This document shows, in pieces, positions 50,146 to 60,506 of a stretch of 64,000 nt of DNA. A model generated the notes under the pieces. That model was not told the DNA's origin and searched no databases. It saw only the letters and a program-made list of their open reading frames with translations. Location: NCBI RefSeq assembly GCF_902832845.1, contig NZ_CADFDB010000003.1, forward strand, positions 1 through 64,000. Reading direction: 5' to 3'. The DNA is from Burkholderia metallica. Lineage in GTDB: Bacteria; Pseudomonadota; Gammaproteobacteria; Burkholderiales; Burkholderiaceae. How positions within the stretch are numbered: position 1 is the stretch's first letter; every line of letters begins with the position of its first letter. The position numbers and the translations under genes were made by a program.

Positions 50146-51458
50146 CGCAAACCGCTTTCCGTTCCCAACTGCTGACCTTCAACGGCGACCCGGCGCAATC
50201 GAGCCAGGCCGCGAACTACGAGACCGACGGCCTCCTGATCGTCGACGACGGCAAGGTCGTCGCGGCCGGTCCGTATGCGCAGCTCGCCGCGACGCTCGCG
50301 CGCGACGCGATCGTCCACGACCTGCGCGACAAGCTGATCGTGCCCGGCTTCATCGACACGCACATCCACTATCCGCAGACCGACATGATCGCGTCGCCGG
50401 CGCCGGGCCTGCTGCCGTGGCTGGACAAGTACACGTTCCCGACCGAGCGCCAGTTCGGCGACGCCGAACACGCACGCGAAGTCGCCGATTTCTTCGTCGA
50501 CGAACTGCTCGCGTGCGGCACGACCAGCGCGCTCGTCTACTGCACGGTGCACAAGCAGTCGGCCGATGCGCTGTTCGCGGCGAGCGATGCACGCGACCTG
50601 CGGATGATCGCCGGCAAGGTGCTGATGGACCGCAACTGCCCCGAATTCCTGCGCGACACCGCGCAATCGGGCTATGACGACAGCGCCGAGCTGATCGATC
50701 GCTGGCACGGCAAGGGCCGCCAGATGTACGCGCTCACGCCGCGCTTCGCGCCGACGTCGACCGAGGCGCAGCTCGAGGCATGCGGCGAACTCGCGCGCCG
50801 CCATCCGGACGTGTTCGTGCAGAGCCACGTCGCGGAAAACGTCGACGAGGTGAAATGGGTGGCCGAACTGTTCCCCGGCCATCGCAGCTACCTCGACATC
50901 TACGATCGCTACGGGCTGCTGCGTCCGCGCGCGGTGTACGGCCACTGCATCCACCTCGACGACGAGGACCGCCGCCGGATGGCCGAGACGCGCACCGTCG
51001 TCGCGCACTGCCCGACGTCGAACTTCTTCCTCGGCAGCGGGCTGTTCGACTTCGACAAGGCCGGCGAATACGACGTGCCCGTCACGCTCGCGACCGACGT
51101 CGGCGGCGGCACGTCGTTCTCGATGCTGCAGACGATGAACGAGGCGCACAAGGTTGCGCGACTGTCGGGCCACCACCTGACGGCGACGCGGATGTTCTGG
51201 CTCGCGACGGCCGGCGCCGCGCAGGCGCTCGACCTCGCCGATACGGTCGGCACGCTCGCGCCGCGCACCGAAGCCGACTTCGTCGTGCTCGATCCGCAGG
51301 CCACCCCGCTGCTCGCGCGCCGCACGAAGCGGGCGGATTCGCTCGAGGAGCTGCTGTTCGCGTTCGCGCTGCTCGGCGACGATCGCGCGGTGTACCGCAC
51401 CTATGCGGCCGGCAACCTCGTGCATGAGCGCGGCGCCGCGCGCCGCCCCGCCGCGTAA
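50142..51458 (+). CDS. guaD: Guanine deaminase
   Basis: A 438-residue amidohydrolase converting guanine to xanthine. The zinc motif is GFIDTHIHYPQTDM (His74, His76). Further ligands lie in QSHVAENVDEV, YGHCIHLDD and ATDVGGGTSFSML. Guanine deaminase delivers xanthine to xanthine dehydrogenase, which agrees with the upstream xdhC gene. The length is normal for the family. Confidence 0.95.
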   Translation: MTQTAFRSQLLTFNGDPAQSSQAANYETDGLLIVDDGKVVAAGPYAQLAATLARDAIVHDLRDKLIVPGFIDTHIHYPQTDMIASPAPGLLPWLDKYTFPTERQFGDAEHAREVADFFVDELLACGTTSALVYCTVHKQSADALFAASDARDLRMIAGKVLMDRNCPEFLRDTAQSGYDDSAELIDRWHGKGRQMYALTPRFAPTSTEAQLEACGELARRHPDVFVQSHVAENVDEVKWVAELFPGHRSYLDIYDRYGLLRPRAVYGHCIHLDDEDRRRMAETRTVVAHCPTSNFFLGSGLFDFDKAGEYDVPVTLATDVGGGTSFSMLQTMNEAHKVARLSGHHLTATRMFWLATAGAAQALDLADTVGTLAPRTEADFVVLDPQATPLLARRTKRADSLEELLFAFALLGDDRAVYRTYAAGNLVHERGAARRPAA

Positions 51459-51590
51459 CGGCCTGCCGGGGGGCGTGTCGCGGCAGGCTCGGGCGTCCAC
51501 CGCGGGTAGCCGTGCTTGCCGGCGCTGCCGTCCGGCGGTCGAAAGCAGCCGCGCGTCGCCCCGCCCCCAGGCACCCCGTCGCGCGGCCGC

Positions 51591-51620
51591 TTTTCCGCGC
51601 GCGACACGTCGTGCTAAAAT
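51591..51620 (+). promoter_or_regulatory. Probable promoter of the riboswitch leader
   Basis: TAAAAT at 51615-51620 serves as -10, with TTTTCC at 51591-51596 as a weak -35. Transcription would begin just at the 5' edge of the riboswitch. Confidence 0.5.
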
Positions 51621-51628
51621 CCGCCGCT

Positions 51629-51755
51629 CATTGGGGAGTAGCCGCTCCGCTCGATGCCACGCGCCCCCGGCGCGCATCGTGACGGGGGCGTCCGTCAACA
51701 GACTTGGCCGTACGGCCATGGCGGACGCAGCCACCTGGGCCTGGCGAGACCGATG
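51629..51755 (+). ncRNA. yybP-ykoY (manganese) riboswitch
   Basis: The class hallmarks are present: CATTGG then GGAGTAGCCG at the 5' end, the internal CGTCAACAGACTTGGC block, and GCGAGACCGATG at the 3' end. P1 forms by pairing CATTGG (51629-51634) with CCGATG (51750-51755). A GC-rich middle helix lies between. This class senses Mn2+ and commonly stands before UPF0016 and MntP exporters, matching the gene downstream. The expected effect is activation when Mn2+ is high. Confidence 0.88.
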
Positions 51756-51836
51756 GTTCACAGTGCGCCGCATCAGGGCCCGGCGCGCCGTGGATCGTCG
51801 CTCGCACGCACAACACCGGCCCGTGGATCCCCATAC

Positions 51837-52409
51837 GTGTCCCAAGCCTTCCTGATCTCCACCGGCGCCGTCGCGCTCGCCGAAATCGGCGACAAGACCC
51901 AACTGCTTTCCCTCGTCCTGGCCGCGCGCTATCGCAAGCCGGTGCCGATCATTCTCGGCGTGCTCGTCGCGACGCTGGTGAACCACGGCTTCGCCGGCGC
52001 ACTTGGCGAATGGCTCGGCGTGCTCGTCACGCCGTCGATCATGCGCTGGGCGCTCGCGTTCTCGTTCATTGCGATGGGGTTGTGGATCCTCGTGCCGGAC
52101 AAGCTCGACGCCGACGAAGCCAATGCCACCCGTTCGCGGCTGGGCGTGTTCGGGGCGACCCTCGTCGCGTTCTTCCTCGCGGAGATGGGCGACAAGACGC
52201 AGATCGCGACCGTCGCGCTGGCCGCGCGCTTCCAGGACTACATCGGTGTCGTGGCCGGCACGACGTTCGGGATGATGCTCGCGAACGTGCCCGCGATCCT
52301 GCTCGGCGACCGCTTCGCTCACCGGCTGCCGACCAGGCTCGTGCACGGCATCGCGGCCGTGCTGTTCGTCGTGCTCGGCGCGCTGGCGCTGCTGGGCGTC
52401 GGGACCTGA
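51837..52409 (+). CDS. UPF0016 (TMEM165/GDT1) family cation exporter
   Basis: A 190-residue, six-helix membrane protein with the two signature repeats EIGDKTQ (residues 16-22) and EMGDKTQ, one per half. Family members export Mn2+ or Ca2+; the bacterial relative MneA exports Mn2+. The start appears to be GTG at 51837 (VSQAFLISTGAVALAEIG), since no ATG fits. A poor ribosome binding site and the upstream riboswitch suggest controlled translation. It is probably the cell's manganese efflux protein. Confidence 0.9.
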   Translation: MSQAFLISTGAVALAEIGDKTQLLSLVLAARYRKPVPIILGVLVATLVNHGFAGALGEWLGVLVTPSIMRWALAFSFIAMGLWILVPDKLDADEANATRSRLGVFGATLVAFFLAEMGDKTQIATVALAARFQDYIGVVAGTTFGMMLANVPAILLGDRFAHRLPTRLVHGIAAVLFVVLGALALLGVGT

Positions 52410-52463
52410 CGGGAAGGAAGATGGCGGGCGCGGCCGAACGGCCGCGCCAAGACTGACGTTGCG

Positions 52464-53162
52464 TTATTTCGCGGCGGCGGCGCCCGAAGCCGGTGCCGCC
52501 GGCACCGCGCGCTCGTTCGCGGCCGGCGCGGCCGGGCCGCCGCGCTTGTCGACCGGCAGCCGGACCGAGCGGACCGAGCCGTTCGAAAGCGGGAAATCGG
52601 CGAGCGCGCTGCGCGCGAGGAACGGCATCGCATACAGCAGCGTGCCGTTGTCGCCGGTCGTGCGCGCGGACACGTTGTACACCTCCTTGCCCGTCGCGCG
52701 CTCCGTGATCCGGATGCCGAGCGTGTAGTCGAACACCTGGTACGTCTGCGCGACATAGCCGGCCGGCATCGGCCCCCAGGGCCCCCACGGGCCCCACGGC
52801 CCGCGTCGCCAGTATGGCCCGGGCGCGAACCACGGATCGTAGTAGACGGGCTGCGGCACCGTCACGAGATCGCTGCCGACCGAATAGGTCAGCCCGACCA
52901 GATACCGCGCCTGCGCCTGAGGCACCTGCCGGAACGCATACGCGGACAGCTCGATCGCGACGATCGGTTCGTAAGTCGATTGCTCGATGCTGTTCTTCTG
53001 CGCGTCGGTGCGCGTGAACGCATAGGTGCGTGTCGCGTCGCTGCCGCTCCAGTCGGAGAAGGCCGTGACCTGGGTCGTCACGTAGCTGGTGCAGCCGGTC
53101 AGCAGCGCCACGCACAACACCGCCGCCCAGCCCGCACCGCGTCGAATCCATTCGCGTTTCAT
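52464..53162 (-). CDS. DUF4136 domain-containing lipoprotein
   Basis: A 232-residue lipoprotein: the signal peptide ends in the lipobox LLTGC, giving an acylated Cys at residue 22. It carries a DUF4136 domain (TYAFTRTDAQKNSIEQ, RYLVGLTYSVG, LGIRITERATGKEVYNVSA). A Trp/Pro/Gly-rich tandem stretch (GPWGPWGPWGPMPAG) interrupts the domain. The tail is Ala/Pro-rich. Function is unknown; it is likely anchored to the outer membrane. Convergent with the exporter gene. Confidence 0.85.
   Translation of the reverse strand: MKREWIRRGAGWAAVLCVALLTGCTSYVTTQVTAFSDWSGSDATRTYAFTRTDAQKNSIEQSTYEPIVAIELSAYAFRQVPQAQARYLVGLTYSVGSDLVTVPQPVYYDPWFAPGPYWRRGPWGPWGPWGPMPAGYVAQTYQVFDYTLGIRITERATGKEVYNVSARTTGDNGTLLYAMPFLARSALADFPLSNGSVRSVRLPVDKRGGPAAPAANERAVPAAPASGAAAAK
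52771..52803. repeat. Short 9-base tandem repeat in the DUF4136 gene
   Basis: About four copies of GGCCCCCAC-type units encode Gly-Pro-Trp repeats in frame. Copy number may vary by slippage. Confidence 0.7.
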
Positions 53163-53349
53163 GTCGATCCTCTTCGATCCGTCACCCGTTCGTCGCACCG
53201 CGCGAACCGTAACGGGATGCCGATAATACGCGGACTCCCGGAACCGGTAAAAAGTTCGCCCGGCACACCGCCGCAAGCCTTTGTACAATGACCCGGTTCG
53301 CCTGGCCCGCACGACGGGCCCGTCCCTCACTCCACCGATCTCGACGACC

Positions 53350-56043
53350 ATGTCCGACAACGCCTCCTCCACCGTGATCCGCCGCGCCGACTACACGCCG
53401 CCGGCCTTCCTCATCGACTCCGTCGCGCTCGAATTCGATCTCGCGCCGGCCCGTACGATCGTCAGGAATACGATGCGCGTGCGCCGCAATCCGGATGCCG
53501 CGCCCGCACCGCACCTGGAGCTGATGGGCGAAGCGCTCGAATTCCTCGGCGCACGCGTGGATGGCGCGCCGCACGGCGCCGTACGTGCGCACGAACACGG
53601 GCTGACCGTCGAGAACGTCCCCGACGCCTTCGAGCTGACGCTCGAAAGCGCGTGCGCACCCGACCAGAATACGACGCTGTCGGGCCTCTACGTGTCGAGC
53701 GGCAACTTCTTCACGCAGTGCGAAGCCGAAGGATTCCGTCGCATCACCTACTTCCTCGATCGCCCGGACGTGATGGCGTCGTACACGGTGACGCTGCGCG
53801 CCGACAAGGCCGCGTACCCGGTGCTGCTGTCGAACGGCAACCTCGTCGATTCGGGCGACCTGCCCGACGGCCGCCACTTCGCGAAATGGGAAGACCCGTT
53901 CCGCAAGCCGAGCTACCTGTTCGCGCTGGTCGCGGGCAAGCTCGTCGCGATCGAGGAAACGATCACGACCGGCTCGGGCAAGGAAAAGCTGCTGCAGGTC
54001 TGGGTCGAACCGGCCGACCTCGACAAGACGCGTCACGCGATGGACTCGCTGATCCACTCGATCCGCTGGGACGAAAAGCGCTTCGGCCTCGAGCTCGATC
54101 TCGACCGCTTCATGATCGTCGCGGTCGGCGATTTCAACATGGGCGCGATGGAGAACAAGGGGCTCAACATCTTCAACACGAAGTACGTGCTGGCGAACCC
54201 GGAAACCGCGACCGACACCGATTTCGCGAACATCGAATCGGTGGTCGGCCACGAATACTTCCACAACTGGACCGGCAACCGCGTGACCTGCCGCGACTGG
54301 TTCCAGCTGAGCCTGAAGGAAGGGCTGACCGTGTTCCGCGACCAGGAATTCTCGGCCGACATGGCCGCGGGCGACGACGTCGACTCGGCGGCCCGCGCGG
54401 TCAAGCGCATCGAGGACGTGCGCGTGCTGCGCCAGCTCCAGTTCGCCGAGGATGCGGGCCCGATGGCGCACCCGGTGCGCCCGGAGAGCTACGTCGAGAT
54501 CAACAACTTCTACACGATGACCGTCTACGAGAAGGGCTCGGAAGTCGTGCGGATGTACCAGACGCTGTTCGGCCGCGACGGCTTTCGCAAGGGGATGGAC
54601 CTGTACTTCAAGCGTCACGACAGACACGCCGTGACCTGCGACGATTTCCGGCACGCGATGGCCGATGCGAACGGGCGCGACCTCGCGCAGTTCGAGCGCT
54701 GGTACAGCCAGGCCGGCACGCCGCGCGTGTCGGTGCGTACCGCGTACGACGCGGCCGCGCGCCGCTATACGGTGACGCTCGCGCAGGGTTACGGCGATGG
54801 ATCGCCGGCCGCGCGCGAAACGCAACAGGGGCCGCTCCTGATTCCGTTCGCGATCGGCCTGATCGGCCGCGACGGCCGCGACCTGCCACTGCGTCTCGAC
54901 GGCGAAGCCGCCGCCGCGGGCACGACGCGCGTGCTCCACTTCACCGATACCGAGCAGACCTTCACGTTCGTCGACGTGCCGGAACAACCGCTGCCGTCGC
55001 TGCTGCGCAATTTCTCGTCGCCGGTGATCGTCGAGTACGACTACAGCGACGACGATCTCGCGTTCCTGCTCGCGCACGACAGCGATCCGTTCAACCGCTG
55101 GGAAGCCGGCCAGCGTCTCGCCACCCGCGCGCTGCTGACGCTCGCCGCGCGTGCCGCCGCGAACCAGCCGCTCACGCTCGGCGAAAACTTCGTCGCCGCG
55201 TTCCGCCGCGTGCTGACCGACGAAACACTGTCGCCGGCGTTCCGCGAACTCGCGCTGACGCTGCCGTCGGAAACCTACCTGGCCGACCAGATGGCGGAAG
55301 CCGATCCGGCCGCCGTGCATCGCGCGCGCCAGTTCGTGCGCCGCCAGCTCGCCACCGCGCTGCGCGCCGACTGGCTCGTCGCCTACGAGCAGCACCAGAC
55401 GCCCGGCGCCTACGCGCCGACGCCGGAAGCCTCCGGCCGCCGTGCGCTGAAGAACCTCGCGCTCGCGTATCTCGCCGAACTCGAGGATCCGGCCGACGCG
55501 GTGCGCGTCGCGACCGCGCAATACGATGCGGCAAACAACATGACCGATCGCGCGGCGGCGCTCGGCGCGCTGCTGTCCGCCTCGGCCGCCGGCACGAACG
55601 AGCCGGCCGAGCGCGCGCTCGACGATTTCTACCGCCGCTTCGAGAAGGAAGCGCTGGTGATCGACAAGTGGTTCGCGATGCAGGCCGCGCAACGCGGTAC
55701 GCCCGCGCAGCCGACGCTCGCGAAGGTCCGCAAGCTGATGGCCCACCCCGCGTTCAACCTGAAGAATCCGAACCGCGCGCGCTCGCTGATCTTCAGCTTC
55801 TGCGCCGCCAATCCCGCGCAGTTCCACGCGGCAGACGGTTCGGGCTACGCGTTCTGGGCCGAACAGGTGCTCGCGCTCGACGCGATCAACCCGCAGGTCG
55901 CGGCGCGCCTCGCCCGCTCACTCGAACTGTGGCGCCGCTTCACGCCCGCGCTGCGCGACCGGATGCGCGAAGCGCTCGAGCAGGTCGCCGCCGGTGCGAA
56001 ATCGCGCGACGTGCGGGAGATCGTCGAGAAAGCGCTCGCGTAA
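53350..56043 (+). CDS. pepN: Aminopeptidase N
   Basis: An 897-residue M1-family zinc aminopeptidase of the cytosol. The exopeptidase motif GAMENKGLN is at 265-273, and the zinc site HEYFH (His301, Glu302, His305) is completed by Glu324 in SLKEGLTVFRDQEF. The N-terminal beta-sandwich and the C-terminal helical domain are both full length. The start at 53350 (MSDNASSTVIRRADY) fits the family. It ends in a strong terminator. Confidence 0.96.
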   Translation: MSDNASSTVIRRADYTPPAFLIDSVALEFDLAPARTIVRNTMRVRRNPDAAPAPHLELMGEALEFLGARVDGAPHGAVRAHEHGLTVENVPDAFELTLESACAPDQNTTLSGLYVSSGNFFTQCEAEGFRRITYFLDRPDVMASYTVTLRADKAAYPVLLSNGNLVDSGDLPDGRHFAKWEDPFRKPSYLFALVAGKLVAIEETITTGSGKEKLLQVWVEPADLDKTRHAMDSLIHSIRWDEKRFGLELDLDRFMIVAVGDFNMGAMENKGLNIFNTKYVLANPETATDTDFANIESVVGHEYFHNWTGNRVTCRDWFQLSLKEGLTVFRDQEFSADMAAGDDVDSAARAVKRIEDVRVLRQLQFAEDAGPMAHPVRPESYVEINNFYTMTVYEKGSEVVRMYQTLFGRDGFRKGMDLYFKRHDRHAVTCDDFRHAMADANGRDLAQFERWYSQAGTPRVSVRTAYDAAARRYTVTLAQGYGDGSPAARETQQGPLLIPFAIGLIGRDGRDLPLRLDGEAAAAGTTRVLHFTDTEQTFTFVDVPEQPLPSLLRNFSSPVIVEYDYSDDDLAFLLAHDSDPFNRWEAGQRLATRALLTLAARAAANQPLTLGENFVAAFRRVLTDETLSPAFRELALTLPSETYLADQMAEADPAAVHRARQFVRRQLATALRADWLVAYEQHQTPGAYAPTPEASGRRALKNLALAYLAELEDPADAVRVATAQYDAANNMTDRAAALGALLSASAAGTNEPAERALDDFYRRFEKEALVIDKWFAMQAAQRGTPAQPTLAKVRKLMAHPAFNLKNPNRARSLIFSFCAANPAQFHAADGSGYAFWAEQVLALDAINPQVAARLARSLELWRRFTPALRDRMREALEQVAAGAKSRDVREIVEKALA

Positions 56044-56074
56044 CGCCGTCGCCCGCGTTTCGCACGCGCGATAC

Positions 56075-56107
56075 AGCCGGTGCCGCCACGCGCGGCACCG
56101 GCTTTTT
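56075..56107 (+). terminator. Terminator of pepN
   Basis: AGCCGGTGCCGC pairs with GCGGCACCGGCT and is followed by T residues, 32 bases after the stop. Confidence 0.88.
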
Positions 56108-56322
56108 ATTGCGCAAGCCCTTCGGGAACCGCACGCGATCGCGGGGTCGGACCGCGCGGCCCGTCGCCGCTGCCCAGACACGCCCCGCGCGTCTTCACCA
56201 CCGGAAACCGGGCCGGTTCGGCCGCCCGGCCGTGTAACCGGACGAAAAAACCCGGCGGTGCGGGAGGCGCGACGGGTAAAATTGCGGCCATTCAAGGATT
56301 CTTTGGCCTTTCGGAGTCTGTC

Positions 56323-57336
<1,014 letters not shown>

Positions 57337-57500
57337 ATTTGCACTGCAGCACTAGACAGTGCCGCGCGACGTACGTACAATCGCGCCTCTCGATGTGACC
57401 CCAATGGGTCGCATCGCAGGGAAACGAAGCGGGAAGTCCGCCGAGTCGATGGGTTTCGCGAAAACAGCAGCAGCAAGCTGAAAAAATTTCGCAAAACCTA

Positions 57501-57530
57501 TTGCCAAAGTCTCAGACTTCACCATATAAT
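57501..57530 (+). promoter_or_regulatory. Promoter of tRNA-Thr
   Basis: TTGCCA at 57501-57506 and TATAAT at 57525-57530 are separated by 18 bases. Transcription would begin about 8 bases before the tRNA. Confidence 0.75.
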
Positions 57531-57544
57531 TTCGTTTCTCTGAT

Positions 57545-57620
57545 GCCGGTGTAGCTCAGTTGGTAGAGCAGCGCATTCGTAATGCGAAGGTCGTAGGTTC
57601 GACTCCTATCTCCGGCACCA
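57545..57620 (+). tRNA. tRNA-Thr(CGU)
   Basis: A 76-base cloverleaf. The acceptor stem is GCCGGTG paired with TCCGGC-type 3' bases plus encoded CCA; the D arm is AGCTCAGTTGGTAGAGC; the anticodon loop TTCGTAA gives anticodon CGT; the T arm is GTAGGTTCGACTCCTAT. It is nearly identical in the anticodon and T arms to E. coli tRNA-Thr(CGU). No integrated element follows it. Confidence 0.96.
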
Positions 57621-57627
57621 AGTCATA

Positions 57628-57659
57628 AAGGGCTGACAAGCATGCTTGTCAGCCCTTTT
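57628..57659 (+). terminator. Terminator of tRNA-Thr
   Basis: AAGGGCTGACAAGC pairs with GCTTGTCAGCCCTT almost without a loop and is followed by TTTT. Confidence 0.9.
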
Positions 57660-57791
57660 CTCATTCCGGGCGCACGAATCGTGCGTCACCCTCCTTCCGC
57701 ACCGGTCCGCTCCGCTTGCGGGCATCACCCGACTCCCCCGCCGCACCCCGCCGATTACAATCGACGCACCCTCCCGCCCTTTCCGAGCATC

Positions 57792-58601
57792 ATGCGCACC
57801 TGGCGTCTCGAGCGACCGAACCTCACCGGGCAACTGGACGTGTCCCGCGCGACGCGCCTCGTCGCCGCGATCGGCGGCAACGAACCGAACGCATTCGCGG
57901 CCGAAGTGCTGAGATTGTTCGACGACGCGCTGTCCATCACGCAGTGCACGATCTTCGCGTACGAGTTCGGCAACCGCCCGCGCACGATGTCGGTGGCCGA
58001 CCATCGCGGCGGCCGCTACCTGCGCGAGCTCGCCGACACGTACGCGCGGCACTTCTACGCACTCGACGGCAATCAGCAGATCGTCTCGACCGCCCGTCGC
58101 GGCCCGCATCGGCACGACCTGCTGATGCACCAGCAGACCGGCGACGAGATCGGCCACGAAGCGTATCGCGCGGCCTGCTACCGGGGCCCCGATGTCTCAG
58201 ACCGGCTGGCGCTGCTGATGCAGCCGGGCGATGCGACGTGGCTGTCGATCAACCTGTACCGCGCGCATCGCAGCGGCGCGTTCCAGCCGCGCGAAATCGC
58301 CGCGATCGAGGCGCTCGCGCCGCTGATCGCGCAGGCGGCGAAGCATCACTACGCGCTCGCCGGCGCTGCGCAGATCGCCATTCCGCAACGGATGCTCGCG
58401 CGACTGCGCATCGCCTGCCCCGAATTGTCCAAGCGTGAACTCGACGTGCTGCGCGGCATACTCGACGGCCAGACCGCGCACGAGATCGGCGAGACGATCG
58501 GCGTGAAGACATCGAGCGTCGTCACCTACCAGAAGCGCGCGTACCGGCGCCTCGGCATTTCGAGCCAGCGCGAGCTGTTTGCGCTGTGCATGCAGCCATG
58601 A
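57792..58601 (+). CDS. LuxR-type HTH transcriptional regulator
   Basis: A 269-residue regulator with a C-terminal LuxR HTH (about residues 205-265: ELSKRELDVLRGILDGQTAH then IGVKTSSVVTYQKRAYRRLG). The N-terminal 200 residues are not the acyl-homoserine-lactone-binding fold and are not recognised; they contain HRHDLLMHQQTGDEIGHEAY. It may be a solo regulator. It lies 165 bases before a flavin monooxygenase gene in the same direction, so control of that gene is likely but not shown. Confidence 0.86.
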   Translation: MRTWRLERPNLTGQLDVSRATRLVAAIGGNEPNAFAAEVLRLFDDALSITQCTIFAYEFGNRPRTMSVADHRGGRYLRELADTYARHFYALDGNQQIVSTARRGPHRHDLLMHQQTGDEIGHEAYRAACYRGPDVSDRLALLMQPGDATWLSINLYRAHRSGAFQPREIAAIEALAPLIAQAAKHHYALAGAAQIAIPQRMLARLRIACPELSKRELDVLRGILDGQTAHEIGETIGVKTSSVVTYQKRAYRRLGISSQRELFALCMQP

Positions 58602-58766
58602 CACGCATCGGCTCGCGTTGAGCCGTTCGCGCGCCCGCCTGCTTCGCGTCGCTGTACCCGAATTGGGGACAACGGACCCACGACCGGCTTCCATACTGGA
58701 TTGACCTGTTGCGCGCATCGCGGCGTCGATGCGCGCACGTCGAACCTGCGTCCGTGGAAGCCAACG

Positions 58767-60506
58767 ATGGATATCGACTTCAAGCCCTACCCGTTCGTCG
58801 CCGAACGGCATGCCGCGCACCTTCCGGCCCGCGACGACGGCATCGATACGCACCGACATCGCGTCGCGATCGTCGGCGGCGGCCCCGTGGGCCTCGCCGT
58901 CGCGCTCGGCCTCGCGAATCACGGCATTCGCAGCGTGCTGCTCGAAGCCGACGACGCGGTCTGCCACGGCAGCCGCGCCATCTGCATCTCGCGGCGCAGC
59001 CTGGAGATCGTCGAGCGGCTCGGCGCGCTCGACGATTTTCTGCGCAAGGGGCTGCCGTGGACGGGCGGCCGCAGCTTCTATCGTCGCGACGAAGTGCTGC
59101 ATTTCACGATGCCGCAGGACGCGAACCAGAAGCTGCCGCCGATGATCAATCTCGCGCAGTATCACATCGAGCAGTTCCTGCTCGACGCCGCGCGGCGTCG
59201 GCCCGAATTCATCGAGATCCGCTGGCAGACGAAAGTCGCCGGCGTGACCCGGCATCCGGACGGTGTGCGCCTTGACGTCGACACACCGCTCGGCAGCTAT
59301 GCACTCGATGCCGACTGGGTCGTCGCATGCGACGGCGGCCGCAGCACGATGCGCGAAGCGCTCGGCCTGTCGCTCCAGGGCACCCGCTACGAAGGCCGCT
59401 ACGTGATCGTCGACATCGCGCTCGACAGCGACCGCCCGACCGAACGACTCGCGTACTTCGATCCGTCGTCGAACCCGGGCTCGACGGTGCTCGTTCACAA
59501 GCAGCCCGACAATGTGTGGCGGATCGACTACCAGTTGCGCGACGATGAGGACCCCGAAGCGGCCATCAAACCCGAGAACGTGATGCCGCGCGTACAGAAC
59601 CTGCTCGACATGATGGGCGAGCGCGGCGACTGGTCGCCGATCTGGATCACGATCTACAAGGCGAACGCGCTGACGCTCGAACGCTATCGGCACGGCCGCG
59701 TGCTGTTCTGCGGCGACGCCGCGCATCTCGTGCCGATTTTCGGCGTGCGCGGCGCGAATTCGGGGATCGACGATGCGGACAACGTCGCATGGAAACTCGC
59801 GTACGTGATTCGCGGCCTCGCCTCGGACGCGTTACTCGACAGCTACTCGGACGAGCGCGTGTTCGCGGCGCACGAAAACCTGCGCTACGGCACGAAGAGC
59901 ACCGAGTTCATGGCGCCGCCGTCGTTTGCCTTCGAACTGATGCGCAAGGCGGTGCTGTCGCTCGCGGTCCGGCATCCGGCACTGCGTTCGCTGATCAATC
60001 CGCGCCAGACGATGGCCATCGCGTATGCATCGTCGTCGCTCAACGCCGCCGAACGCGACACGTTTGCCGCCGGCCCCGCGCCCGGCACGGTGCTCGCCGA
60101 ATGCCCGCTGATGCTGTACGCGGCGGACGGCGACGACACGCGCCACGGCCACCTGACCGATCTCGTCGCCCCGCGTTTCACCGCGTTCTGCTTCACCGCC
60201 GACGGCGTGCCCGATCCGGCACTGGCCGATCTCGAACGGCGCCTGCAGGCCGCGCGGATACCGTTCGCGCTCGTCACGCTCGGGCGGCATGCGGCGCCGC
60301 GTCAACCGGCCTGCGACGGCCATGACGTCGACGGACGGCTGTTCGACCTGTACGGGGCACGCGAAGGCACCGTCTATCTCGTACGTCCAGACGGACACGT
60401 ACTCGGCCGCTGGTACAGCCCGTGTGCCGACGATCTGGCTGCCGCGCTCGACCGCGCGCTCCATCCGGATGCGCCAACCGAAACCGATCTTGAGGAAACC
60501 CCATGA
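58767..60506 (+). CDS. FAD-dependent monooxygenase, 3-hydroxyphenylpropionate hydroxylase-like
   Basis: A 579-residue class A flavoprotein. The N-terminal FAD motif is RVAIVGGGPVGLAVALGLAN (near residue 32), the central region has CDGGRSTMREALG, and the GD motif is VLFCGDAAHLVPIFGVRGAN. The C terminus resembles the thioredoxin-like domain of phenol hydroxylases. It probably hydroxylates an aromatic acid using NAD(P)H and O2, but the substrate is unknown. The following DUF2783 gene overlaps it by four bases (ATGA). Confidence 0.86.
   Translation: MDIDFKPYPFVAERHAAHLPARDDGIDTHRHRVAIVGGGPVGLAVALGLANHGIRSVLLEADDAVCHGSRAICISRRSLEIVERLGALDDFLRKGLPWTGGRSFYRRDEVLHFTMPQDANQKLPPMINLAQYHIEQFLLDAARRRPEFIEIRWQTKVAGVTRHPDGVRLDVDTPLGSYALDADWVVACDGGRSTMREALGLSLQGTRYEGRYVIVDIALDSDRPTERLAYFDPSSNPGSTVLVHKQPDNVWRIDYQLRDDEDPEAAIKPENVMPRVQNLLDMMGERGDWSPIWITIYKANALTLERYRHGRVLFCGDAAHLVPIFGVRGANSGIDDADNVAWKLAYVIRGLASDALLDSYSDERVFAAHENLRYGTKSTEFMAPPSFAFELMRKAVLSLAVRHPALRSLINPRQTMAIAYASSSLNAAERDTFAAGPAPGTVLAECPLMLYAADGDDTRHGHLTDLVAPRFTAFCFTADGVPDPALADLERRLQAARIPFALVTLGRHAAPRQPACDGHDVDGRLFDLYGAREGTVYLVRPDGHVLGRWYSPCADDLAAALDRALHPDAPTETDLEETP

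Noticed and set aside
57545-57700. tRNA-Thr as a phage or island attachment site
   Set aside because: No integrase, direct repeat of the tRNA 3' end or atypical composition is seen downstream; ordinary core genes follow.
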